From: a virus
Direction: 5' to 3' (one strand)
Length of the DNA: 31,569 bases
Virus record (IMG/VR): IMGVR_UViG_3300007511_000084
Coordinates: 1-31,569 of that record
Below the pieces are notes generated by a model. That model was not told where the DNA came from, made no database searches, and saw only the letters and a program-made list of their open reading frames with translations. The translations under genes were made by a program, and so were the position numbers. Shown here piece after piece: positions 7,695 through 15,377 of this stretch (position 1 is its first letter; the number at the start of each line of letters is the position of its first letter).

Positions 7695-9893
7695 ATGCCT
7701 TTTACAATAAGTCCAGGCGTTGTTACTAAAGAAATTGACTTAACTGCTGTAGTACCCGAAATCTCTATGACTGAGGGTGCATTTGCTGGTGAATTTAAAT
7801 GGGGTCCAGCATATGACCGTATAACGGTTTCAAATGAATCAGAGTTAGTTAGTAGATTTGGTAAACCTAACGCAGCAACATATAAGTCGTTTTTTACTGC
7901 GGCAAGTTATCTCGCATATTCGGGAAGCCTTAAAGTAGTAAGAACGCCTAATACAAGTGATGCCAAAAATGCTACAGCAGATTCGGCCAATACAGTATAT
8001 GTCGCAAATGATGAAGACTATGAAAATACATATGACCCTGATATGGGTGGAACACAAAATGATGATTATGGTAATTTCATAGCAAAATATCCTGGTGCAC
8101 TTGGAAACAGTTTGAGAGTTTCTATTTGTGGTGGCACTAGAGCAAATACTAATAATGATGGAACACTTAATAGTAATACAGATGCAGCATTAACTTGTAC
8201 TTCTGCAGTATATACACAAGCCAATACTACTCTTATCGGAGTGGGAACATCATTTTCAAATGATGTTTGTGTCGGTGACACACTTTATGTTGGTGGTGCT
8301 GGTTATATCGTAATTACAGCTGTTACATCAAACACAGTTTGTGTGGCCTTAGGAGCCGCAGATGTAGCGAATAATGGAACTGCGATTCGTAAATCACGTT
8401 CCGCTTATTCTTCACCCGCAACTTCAATGATTGGAACACTTGCCGTTTCTGCTAATGGAACTGCTATTACAGGAACAAATACTGCACTTAATACACAATA
8501 TAAAGTTGGTGATTTAGTTAAGCTTATCGGAACAAACGAAGAACGAAAAGTTGCAGCAGTTACCAATACAACGTATATGACAGTAACAGAACCATTTGTT
8601 TTAGCAGCGGCTGCGAATACTCATTCACGAAAATGGGAATATGCAGATTCTTTTGATAGTGAGCCTGTCACTTCATCTCACGTAGCACGTAATGGTGGTA
8701 ATTATGACGAAATTCATGTTGTCGTAGTTGATGAAGATGGAGATATTGCTGGTGCAAATAATACAGTACTTGAAACTTTTACTGGATCAGTTGCCGCCGG
8801 TGCCAAGGGTGAAGACGGTCAAAGTATCTACTACAAAGATCTAGTTAATAGAGGTTCATCCTATGTTCGTTGGATGGATCATGATTCCTCTGGTGATGCA
8901 GATTCACTTCTTGATAGTGGAACTACAGCATGGGGTGGTGCCGCAACTGGTACATTTCCTGGAAAAGGAATCATTACATCTACTAGCCTGACAGGTGGGG
9001 CCGATGGTTCTGCAGCATCTGCAGGAAATATTCAGACAGGTTTGGATAAATTCAAAAATGCTGAAGAAGTTGATGTTACCCTTTTGATGACAGGAGCCGC
9101 AGGTGCAGCAACACAAATTCATGCAATTAATAACATTGCAGAATATCGTAAAGATTGTGTAGCATTCATTTCACCACTTGAAGCCAATGTTGTTAATAAC
9201 TCTGGTAGTGAAGTTACGGATATTAATGACCATCGTAATTCAATGCCTAGTTCTTCATATGCAGTTATGGATTCCGGATGGAAATATATGTATGATAAAT
9301 ACAATGATGTTTATCGTTACGTTCCATTAAATGGTGATGTTGCCGGAACTTGTGCCTATACAGATGGAGCACGTGATCCTTTCTGGTCGCCTGCTGGTAT
9401 TGATCGTGGTAATATCCGAAATGCAATCAAACTTCCTTTTAATCCTAATAAAACTGATAGGGACGCCCTTTATAAAAATGGTGTAAACCCTGTTGTTGGA
9501 TTACCTGGTAGTGGTATTCTTCTTTTCGGAGATAAAACATTACTTGCAAAACCAAGTGCATTTGATCGTATTAATGTACGTAGATTGTTCATTATGTTAG
9601 AAAAATCTATTGCAAATATGGCAAAAGCATTCTTGTTTGAATTTAACGATGCCTTTACCCGTGCAAGATTTACATCTACAGTTGAACCTTTCTTGAGGGA
9701 TGTTCAAGGAAGACAAGGTATCCAAGATTTTGCGGTTGTTTGTGACGATTCTAATAACACTTCTGATGTTGTAGATCGTAATGAATTCCGTGGTGATATC
9801 TATGTTAAACCATCACGTTCTATTAACTTCATTCAACTTCAATTCGTAGCAGTACGTTCTGGTGTAGAATTTAGTGAAATCATTGGTGGATAA
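7695..9893 (+). CDS. 18: Tail sheath protein gp18
   Basis: A 732-residue contractile sheath protein (T4 gp18: 659 residues). The N-terminus 'SPGVVTKEIDLTAVVPEI' with 'GAFAGEFKWGPAY' is the sheath signature. The C-terminal domain has the expected 'FLFEFNDAFTRARFTSTVEP' and 'FIQLQFVAVRSGVEF' segments, which build the conserved inner domain and the strand exchange between subunits. Residues of about 166-233 and 247-313 form two related Ala/Thr/Val-rich beta units, each with a 'VGD' turn, and probably make an exposed protrusion. An AGGAGAG site precedes ATG 7695. It starts a new group after the HNH gene and the probable terminator. Confidence 0.93.
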   Translation: MPFTISPGVVTKEIDLTAVVPEISMTEGAFAGEFKWGPAYDRITVSNESELVSRFGKPNAATYKSFFTAASYLAYSGSLKVVRTPNTSDAKNATADSANTVYVANDEDYENTYDPDMGGTQNDDYGNFIAKYPGALGNSLRVSICGGTRANTNNDGTLNSNTDAALTCTSAVYTQANTTLIGVGTSFSNDVCVGDTLYVGGAGYIVITAVTSNTVCVALGAADVANNGTAIRKSRSAYSSPATSMIGTLAVSANGTAITGTNTALNTQYKVGDLVKLIGTNEERKVAAVTNTTYMTVTEPFVLAAAANTHSRKWEYADSFDSEPVTSSHVARNGGNYDEIHVVVVDEDGDIAGANNTVLETFTGSVAAGAKGEDGQSIYYKDLVNRGSSYVRWMDHDSSGDADSLLDSGTTAWGGAATGTFPGKGIITSTSLTGGADGSAASAGNIQTGLDKFKNAEEVDVTLLMTGAAGAATQIHAINNIAEYRKDCVAFISPLEANVVNNSGSEVTDINDHRNSMPSSSYAVMDSGWKYMYDKYNDVYRYVPLNGDVAGTCAYTDGARDPFWSPAGIDRGNIRNAIKLPFNPNKTDRDALYKNGVNPVVGLPGSGILLFGDKTLLAKPSAFDRINVRRLFIMLEKSIANMAKAFLFEFNDAFTRARFTSTVEPFLRDVQGRQGIQDFAVVCDDSNNTSDVVDRNEFRGDIYVKPSRSINFIQLQFVAVRSGVEFSEIIGG

Positions 9894-9896
9894 ACA

Positions 9897-9904
9897 TATA
9901 AATA
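9897..9904 (+). promoter_or_regulatory. T4-type late promoter box TATAAATA
   Basis: A perfect TATAAATA box starts three bases after the gene 18 stop. T4-like spacing would place the transcript start near 9910, just before a structured leader at 9917-9974, and the tube gene 19 follows at 10019. Only the box is seen directly. Confidence 0.7.
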
Positions 9905-9916
9905 GTAATAACATAT

Positions 9917-9978
9917 AGATGTGGGAAGACGGTTGTAGCCGAAGGGCGCACTTGTAAAAAAGACTCCCGCATCTTTAT
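9917..9978 (+). ncRNA. Structured RNA element between genes 18 and 19
   Basis: Arms AGATGTGGGA (9917-9926) and TCCCGCATCT (9965-9974) form a ten-pair stem with one G-U. They enclose about 38 bases that include a small CGGU/GCCG hairpin. TTATTTT follows the stem. It is noticeably more GC-rich than its surroundings. It could be a terminator for the sheath transcript, or the 5' leader structure of the tube mRNA starting at the 9897 box. I do not recognise a named RNA family. Confidence 0.5.
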
Positions 9979-10018
9979 TTTAGCAATCGGCCCTTTTAGG
10001 GTAATTAAGGAGAGTATA

Positions 10019-10570
10019 ATGTCATTTTCAATAGATACCTTCACCTCTAAATTTTCTCAAGGTGGAGCATTAGCAAGTCTTTTTAGAGCTAGGTTGGAAG
10101 TTGCGAAAGGATCAGGATCCTCAGTTGAAGATTTTGAATTTCTTTGTAAAGCATCTACACTACCTGGTGATACTATTGATGTTGCTACGATTACATATAT
10201 GGGAAGAGGGATAAGTATTCCTAGTAATCGTGCTGCAGCTCAATGGACAACAACAATTTATAATGATGAGTTTATGGCAACCCGAAACCATATTGAAAAT
10301 TGGATGGAACAGTTAAATTCTCATGCAACTAATAAGAGAGCATCAGGAATGCAACGAATTCTTGATTATACTGGTCAATTGAGTATTTCTCAACTTTCAA
10401 AAATAGACTCATCTTCAGAAACAAAAGATTATATTTTCGTGAATGCATGGCCTTCTTCAATCGGAGAGATTACTGTCGATTGGGAAACAAATGACATTCA
10501 GACATATGATGTTACTTGGGAGTATGCCTATTGGAAATCTCCTAATAGTAATGTTGGTATGGACAGTTAA
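10019..10570 (+). CDS. 19: Tail tube protein gp19
   Basis: A 183-residue homologue of the T4 tube protein (163 residues), which stacks as hexamers inside the sheath to form the DNA channel. Family features are the N-terminal 'GGALASLFRARLEV', the 'CKASTLPGDTIDVATITYMG' segment, 'FMATRNHIENWME' and the final 'VTWEYAYWKS' strand. AAGGAGAG lies just upstream of ATG 10019. The gene is followed by a strong hairpin at 10600. A second, more divergent tube-like protein is encoded at 17462. Confidence 0.92.
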   Translation: MSFSIDTFTSKFSQGGALASLFRARLEVAKGSGSSVEDFEFLCKASTLPGDTIDVATITYMGRGISIPSNRAAAQWTTTIYNDEFMATRNHIENWMEQLNSHATNKRASGMQRILDYTGQLSISQLSKIDSSSETKDYIFVNAWPSSIGEITVDWETNDIQTYDVTWEYAYWKSPNSNVGMDS

Positions 10571-10599
10571 TATATATTAATAATGAAAAAGTTATTTAC

Positions 10600-10629
10600 A
10601 TGGGAGTGGAGAAATCTACTCCCATTTAA
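10600..10629 (+). terminator. Hairpin terminator after gene 19 (GAAA tetraloop)
   Basis: An eleven-pair stem (10600-10610 with 10615-10625, one G-U) closes a GAAA tetraloop, and TTTAAC follows. The stable GNRA loop and position between genes 19 and 20 suggest a terminator or mRNA 3'-end stabiliser. The U tract is weak, so read-through into gene 20 is likely. Confidence 0.65.
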
Positions 10630-10646
10630 CCTATTAGGAAAGATGT

Positions 10647-12212
10647 ATGGCAGTTGAATTATTTGGATTTTCTATAGGCAGAGTTGATAAAGACGCGAAA
10701 AATAAAAAGTCTTTTGCCCTTCCACAACCAGAAGATGGTGCACTTGAAATTGGTCCTTCAGGGGGTGCATATGGAACATATGTAGATCTAGAAGGAGCTA
10801 CTAAAAATGAACAAGAATTGATCAGGAAGTATAGGGAAATGTCAACATTCCCTGAAGCAGATCAGGCTATAGATGATATTGTCAACGAAGCCGTTGTTAC
10901 AGGAAGAGAAGAATCTCCCGTAAGCATTAATCTTCAAAAATCTAATTTATCAGATACTATTAAAGAGAGTATAAAAGTAGAATTTAATGAATTAGTTCGT
11001 TTGCTTGATTTCCGTAAAGTAGGTTATGAAATGTTTAGAAAATGGTATGTTGATGGTAGATTATATTTTCATATCATTATTGATAATAAAAATCCAAGAC
11101 GGGGTATAATTGAATTACGCCCTATAGATCCTCTTAAAATTAAAAAAATTAGAGAACCAAAAGTTATTCAAGGTACTAATGGCCCTGAAATTGATACTAG
11201 TGGATTTCAAGAATATTATTTATATAATGAAAAGGGAATTAGAGATAGAACAGGTGGTGCTACAGTACAAATAGCTTCAGATTCCATTACTTATTGTCAT
11301 TCTGGTGTAGTTAACTCTGATAGAAGAGTAGTATTAAGCCATCTACACAAAGCAATGAAACCTCTCAATCAATTACGTATGATCGAAGATGCGGTTGTCA
11401 TCTATCGTATCTCACGTGCTCCTGAACGTAGAATTTTCTACATTGATGTTGGTAACTTACCTAAGATCAAAGCAGAACAGTATCTACGTGATATTATGAA
11501 TAAATACAAGAATAAATTGGTATATGATTCCAATTCTGGTGAGATTAAAGATGAGCGTAAGCACATGAGTATGTTAGAGGATTACTGGCTTCCACGTAGA
11601 GAAGGTGGTAGAGGTACAGAAATTTCAACTCTTCCAGGAGGAGAAAATCTTGGTGAGTTAGCTGATGTTGAGTATTTTAAGACAAAATTATACAAAGCAC
11701 TTAATGTTCCACCTTCTAGGTTAGAACAAGATTCTGGTTTCATACTTGGTAGAGCAGAAGAAATTTCAAGAGATGAGGTAAAATTTACTCGTTTCATTGA
11801 ACGATTAAGAGCAAGATTTAACAATCTATTTGATGATCTATTAGAAAAGCAATTGTTGTTAAAGGGAATTATTTCTCATATAGATTGGAAACAAATTAAA
11901 GATGAAATTATATATGAATGGCAAACAGATTCTCATTTCTCAGAATTAAAAGACGCACAAATGATGAGAGAAAGATTGGGCATATTAGTAAATGATATGG
12001 GATATAGAGATGCCGTTGTAGGTAAATATTTCTCTCAAGAATACATTAAGAAACATATTCTTAAATTAACACAAGAAGAAATCGAAGAGATGGATAGACA
12101 AATTGAAGCCGAAAAACCCGCAAAAGATGAAGATGATAGTGGAGGCGGAAATATGTGGAATGAATATGATCCATCAGAAGATAAACCAGACTTAAAGGTA
12201 GTATCTGGTTGA
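10647..12212 (+). CDS. 20: Portal vertex protein gp20
   Basis: A 521-residue homologue of T4 gp20 (524 residues), the dodecameric portal through which gp17 pumps DNA and on which the prohead is nucleated. Typical segments are 'REMSTFPEADQAIDDIVNEA', 'RPIDPLKIKKI', 'VIYRISRAPERRIFYIDVGN' and 'LPGGENLGELADVEYFKTKLY', followed by a helical wing and crown. The tail is acidic and Lys-rich. AGGAA sits six bases before ATG 10647; another ATG at 10643 is out of frame. The gene lies between the gp19 hairpin and a pair of late-promoter boxes. Confidence 0.93.
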   Translation: MAVELFGFSIGRVDKDAKNKKSFALPQPEDGALEIGPSGGAYGTYVDLEGATKNEQELIRKYREMSTFPEADQAIDDIVNEAVVTGREESPVSINLQKSNLSDTIKESIKVEFNELVRLLDFRKVGYEMFRKWYVDGRLYFHIIIDNKNPRRGIIELRPIDPLKIKKIREPKVIQGTNGPEIDTSGFQEYYLYNEKGIRDRTGGATVQIASDSITYCHSGVVNSDRRVVLSHLHKAMKPLNQLRMIEDAVVIYRISRAPERRIFYIDVGNLPKIKAEQYLRDIMNKYKNKLVYDSNSGEIKDERKHMSMLEDYWLPRREGGRGTEISTLPGGENLGELADVEYFKTKLYKALNVPPSRLEQDSGFILGRAEEISRDEVKFTRFIERLRARFNNLFDDLLEKQLLLKGIISHIDWKQIKDEIIYEWQTDSHFSELKDAQMMRERLGILVNDMGYRDAVVGKYFSQEYIKKHILKLTQEEIEEMDRQIEAEKPAKDEDDSGGGNMWNEYDPSEDKPDLKVVSG

Positions 12213-12220
12213 TTAAAATT

Positions 12221-12237
12221 TATAAATAGTATAAATA
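12221..12237 (+). promoter_or_regulatory. Tandem T4-type late promoter boxes
   Basis: Two perfect TATAAATA boxes, 12221-12228 and 12230-12237, are separated by one base just after the gene 20 stop and 34 bases before the gene 67 ATG. Either or both could initiate the head-assembly transcript. Nine-base spacing means they cannot both be occupied at once. Confidence 0.7.
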
Positions 12238-12271
12238 TAGTTAGATATATCTAATAACATAAGGATAGAAA

Positions 12272-12517
12272 ATGTCTGAAACAACAGTAAGTGATGTAGT
12301 CTCCATGGTTTTTGGGGGCGATTCTCCAGGAGTTAAGTCAGGAATTAATGACATACTTCAACAAAAGATTATGGTAGCACTAGAAAATAAGAAAAAGAAT
12401 ATTGCTAGTTCTTTATTCAATAAGTCTAGTGCTGAAGAAACTGTTCAAGCAGAAACACCTGAAGTTCCTGAACCAACAGAACCCAACCCAACCCAACAGG
12501 AAGTAGAAAATGGCTGA
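12272..12517 (+). CDS. 67: Prohead core protein gp67-like
   Basis: An 81-residue protein in the place of T4 gp67 (80 residues), a prohead core component degraded during maturation. The central stretch 'INDILQQKIMVALENKKKNI' matches the helical 'D-L-K-ALE-KK' character of the family. The Pro/Glu/Thr-rich C-terminus is probably disordered. AAGGA precedes the ATG. It overlaps the next gene by eight bases. Assignment rests on size, the central motif and position between 20 and 21. Confidence 0.75.
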   Translation: MSETTVSDVVSMVFGGDSPGVKSGINDILQQKIMVALENKKKNIASSLFNKSSAEETVQAETPEVPEPTEPNPTQQEVENG

Positions 12518-13241
12518 CGCAGTAACAACTCAAATATTAATGCAGACCGAAAAGAAAGTGGTCTATAAATTCACAAACACTTCAGATGGTACTGGTGAGT
12601 CTGATGTTAAAAAAGTTGATCTTTCTCAACTAACATGGGCACATCATGATATAACTCTTTCTGGTGCAGCAAGTCCGAATTTTAAGATCGGAGAAGTTTT
12701 AACAACCGGTTCAGCAGAAACATTTATTGTTACTGGATTTACTGCCGGCGCATCCACAGTAGAAGTTGTAGGATGGGATAATACAAATAAGAAAGCAACC
12801 GCAATAGATACTGGAATGTCTAATGGTGATGCTATTTCTGGTGGTGTATCTGGTGCAAATTCCAGAACAGTTGCTAATAGTGGAAACTTCACAGAAAACG
12901 ATTATACAGTAGTAGTTTCTAAATTACAATGGATTTGTAATGGAATGAATGTAAAAATAGAATGGGATGGATCAACAGCAGAAAAAGAGATAGCAACATT
13001 AACAGGAAGTGGATCATGGAATTGTGGTTCACATAACTGGCCAGGAGTTCCAATAAATGCTACTGGTGATTCGGGAGATGTTTTGGGAGATATTCAATTT
13101 AGTACAGTAGGACATACAGCTGCAGATTCCTATTGTATTTGGATGGAAATTATAAAAACTGGTGGATATGATTTACCACCATACGAACAAAATACAACAT
13201 TGGGGTATCCAGTTGATTACTTACTAGGTAACTTCACATAA
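12510..13241 (+). CDS. Probable virion protein with shared beta module
   Basis: A 243-residue protein with no T4 counterpart in this slot, where T4 carries gene 68. It is rich in Gly, Ser, Thr and Asn and has no membrane segment or signal. Residues of about 58-122 ('FKIGEVLTTG' ... 'GDAISGGVSGANSRTV') resemble the inserts in gp13 and gp14. The flanking parts, 'KKVVYKFTNTSDGTGESDV' and 'PPYEQNTTLGYPVDYLLG', look like a conserved structural protein. Its location inside the head operon, overlapping gene 67, suggests a head-associated or decoration protein. That role is inferred from position and composition; no function is recognised. Confidence 0.6.
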   Translation: MADAVTTQILMQTEKKVVYKFTNTSDGTGESDVKKVDLSQLTWAHHDITLSGAASPNFKIGEVLTTGSAETFIVTGFTAGASTVEVVGWDNTNKKATAIDTGMSNGDAISGGVSGANSRTVANSGNFTENDYTVVVSKLQWICNGMNVKIEWDGSTAEKEIATLTGSGSWNCGSHNWPGVPINATGDSGDVLGDIQFSTVGHTAADSYCIWMEIIKTGGYDLPPYEQNTTLGYPVDYLLGNFT

Positions 13242-13253
13242 TCGGAGAGAAGG

Positions 13254-13901
13254 ATGAAACTTATTAGCGAAGAAGCAACACAAGTAGAATTTATATGTGA
13301 AACTACCAAAACAGGAAAGAATTATTTTATTGAGGGCGTATTCATGCAGGCCAATGTAAAAAATAGAAATGGCCGAGTTTATCCGAAAGAGATATTACAA
13401 AAAGAAGTTAAAAGATACGATCAAAATTATATTAAGCAATCCAGAGCTTTCGGTGAACTTGGCCATCCCGATGGTCCTACAGTAAACCTAGAAAGGGTTT
13501 CCCATATGATTCAAGAAATTAAAGAAGATGGGGATAATTTTGTAGGTCGAGCAAAGATAATAGATACGCCTTATGGTAAAATTGTAAAGAATCTAATAGA
13601 TGAGGGTGCCCGTTTGGGTGTTTCTTCTAGAGGAATGGGCTCGTTAAAGCCTGTTGGTCGCAATTTACAACAAGTACAAGATGATTTTTATCTTGCAACT
13701 GCTGCAGATATTGTCGCCGATCCTTCTGCTCCCGCAGCATTTGTTAATGGGATTATGGAAGGTAAAGAGTGGATATGGGATAATGGAATTTTGAGTGAAC
13801 GGGAAATTGCCCGAATCGAAAAAGAAATGAAGATAACTAATCAAAAGCAACTAGATGAAATTCAACTAGAGGCTTTTAATAAGTTTATGTCAAGTTTATA
13901 A
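13254..13901 (+). CDS. 21: Prohead core protease gp21
   Basis: A 215-residue homologue of T4 gp21 (212 residues), the serine protease that matures the prohead by cutting capsid and core proteins. The family opening 'VEFICETTKTGKNYFIEG', 'NRNGRVYPKEIL', the His motif 'FGELGHPDGPTVNL' and the Ser motif 'RLGVSSRGMGSL' are all present, giving a likely His/Ser catalytic pair. GAGAAGG lies just before ATG 13254. A short gap with an ACTAAATA box separates it from scaffold gene 22. It probably also removes its own C-terminus, as in T4. Confidence 0.92.
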   Translation: MKLISEEATQVEFICETTKTGKNYFIEGVFMQANVKNRNGRVYPKEILQKEVKRYDQNYIKQSRAFGELGHPDGPTVNLERVSHMIQEIKEDGDNFVGRAKIIDTPYGKIVKNLIDEGARLGVSSRGMGSLKPVGRNLQQVQDDFYLATAADIVADPSAPAAFVNGIMEGKEWIWDNGILSEREIARIEKEMKITNQKQLDEIQLEAFNKFMSSL

Positions 13902-13905
13902 AATT

Positions 13906-13913
13906 ACTAAATA
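13906..13913 (+). promoter_or_regulatory. Late promoter-like box ACTAAATA
   Basis: ACTAAATA lies just after the gene 21 stop and 46 bases before the gene 22 ATG. It is a variant of the late consensus, and the same octamer recurs before the genes at 16773 and 28783. Function is inferred from recurrence and position. Confidence 0.45.
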
Positions 13914-13959
13914 ATAACAGTAAACACTAATTTTAATTAGAAATCAATAGGAGATTTAA

Positions 13960-15333
13960 ATGTCTGAAGAATATTTGGATCAAAAGTCTGAAGAGGAAAT
14001 GTATCAAGAGGATTCTTCAGACGAACTTACAGAAGAGTTTGAATTCGACAATACAGATGAGGAATGGTCTGAAATTGTTGATCACGCACTCGAAGAAGAA
14101 GTTAATGTCGAAGATGATGAAGAATTTGGAACATGGTTAGACGAAAACTATGATCTTGAAGAAGGTAAAGCTGTGAAAAAAGAAGTAACAGCAGAAGATG
14201 AACCTGCTTCTGAAGATGAGGAAGAAGACATAGAAGAAAAACGAATGTCTTCCGCAGCAAAGGCAAAGGCCGCAAAATATCGTAAATCTGCTGCCGGAAA
14301 GAAAGCCATCGCTAAGTATAAAAAGAAGTCTTCCAAAGCAGGATATAGGGTTAATAAAAAGAGAGCAAAATCTATGAAGAAAGCCGCACTCAAGCAATCT
14401 TATGAAGTTCCAACAACTAAGAATCAAATGTTGAAAAACATTTATGATCAAGTTAATGGAATGTTAAAAGGTGACTTGGCAGGAAAGTATGAAGAAATCA
14501 TGAACGCAACAAACTTAGAAGTTGTTGAAGAAGAAGTTCAAGAAGAAGTTCGTATTGATGCCGCAGTTAAACCTGAAGACATTAAAGTAGATGTTAAAGA
14601 CGATGTTGAAGCATTAGTTCAAGGTGAAGAAGGACTCACAGAGGAATTCAAAACTAAAGCATCTACAATCTTTGAAGCTGCAGTTCAAGCTAAAGTAACA
14701 GATGAAGTTAATAAGAAAATCGCAGAACTTGAAGCACAATCGGAAGAGAATGCAGAACAAGTAAGTGAAGACTTCAAAAAAGAAATGACCGAAAAAGTTG
14801 ATGGTTATTTAAGTTATGTTGTTGAAGAGTGGATGAAGGAAAATGAATTAGCAATTGAAAGAGGAATTCGTTCTGAATTGGTTGAAGATTTCATGATCGG
14901 ATTAAAAACTCTATTTACAGAACATTATATTGATATTCCTGAAGAAAAGGTTGATATGGTCGATGACTTATTTACAAAAGTTGAAGACCTTGAAGGACAA
15001 CTGGAAGAGGAAATCAATCGTGGAGTAGGACTCCAAAAAGAATTGGCTCAGTTCAAAAAGGATAGTGCCCTTCGTAGTGTAACTAAAGATCTTGCTGATA
15101 CAGAATCAGAAAAGATTTCTAAGTTGGCTGAAGGCATAGAATATGAGAACGAAGAGCAATACATTGAAAAACTGAATGTTCTCAAAGAGAGCTATTTTCC
15201 AAAATCTGACGCAGTTGCATCAGAAATTACAGAAACCGATGAAACAATTACAGAGGTTATTGAAGAAGAGGAAGAGGCACTTAATGAGTCTATGTCAGTA
15301 TATACCCAAGCGCTAAAGCGTTATCATAAATAA
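13960..15333 (+). CDS. 22: Prohead scaffold protein gp22, long form
   Basis: A 457-residue scaffold around which the capsid assembles; T4 gp22 is only 269. The C-terminal part from about residue 205 matches the family, with charged coiled-coil segments, 'VEEWMKENELAIERGIRSEL', 'LFTEHYIDIPEEKVD' and the terminal 'VYTQALKRYHK'. The extra N-terminus is striking. Residues 1-94 are very acidic, and residues 95-145 are a Lys/Ala-rich basic stretch ('KAKAAKYRKSAAGKKAIAKY'). It may be a fused second core protein, since T4's gene 68 is absent from its normal place. The minus-strand open frames across it are composition shadows. Confidence 0.88.
   Translation: MSEEYLDQKSEEEMYQEDSSDELTEEFEFDNTDEEWSEIVDHALEEEVNVEDDEEFGTWLDENYDLEEGKAVKKEVTAEDEPASEDEEEDIEEKRMSSAAKAKAAKYRKSAAGKKAIAKYKKKSSKAGYRVNKKRAKSMKKAALKQSYEVPTTKNQMLKNIYDQVNGMLKGDLAGKYEEIMNATNLEVVEEEVQEEVRIDAAVKPEDIKVDVKDDVEALVQGEEGLTEEFKTKASTIFEAAVQAKVTDEVNKKIAELEAQSEENAEQVSEDFKKEMTEKVDGYLSYVVEEWMKENELAIERGIRSELVEDFMIGLKTLFTEHYIDIPEEKVDMVDDLFTKVEDLEGQLEEEINRGVGLQKELAQFKKDSALRSVTKDLADTESEKISKLAEGIEYENEEQYIEKLNVLKESYFPKSDAVASEITETDETITEVIEEEEEALNESMSVYTQALKRYHK
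15325..15332 (+). promoter_or_regulatory. Late promoter-like box CATAAATA
   Basis: CATAAATA overlaps the gene 22 stop codon and lies 45 bases before the major capsid ATG. It would give gene 23 its own strong late transcript, as in T4. A T-rich run follows. Function is inferred. Confidence 0.55.
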
Positions 15334-15377
15334 TTTTTATTATTATTATTTTTTTACAAATCTTATAGGAGATAAAA

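Noticed and set aside
14137-14451. Two long minus-strand open frames inside gene 22
   Set aside because: They mirror the Lys/Glu/Ala-rich coding of the scaffold and have no ribosome sites or recognisable features.
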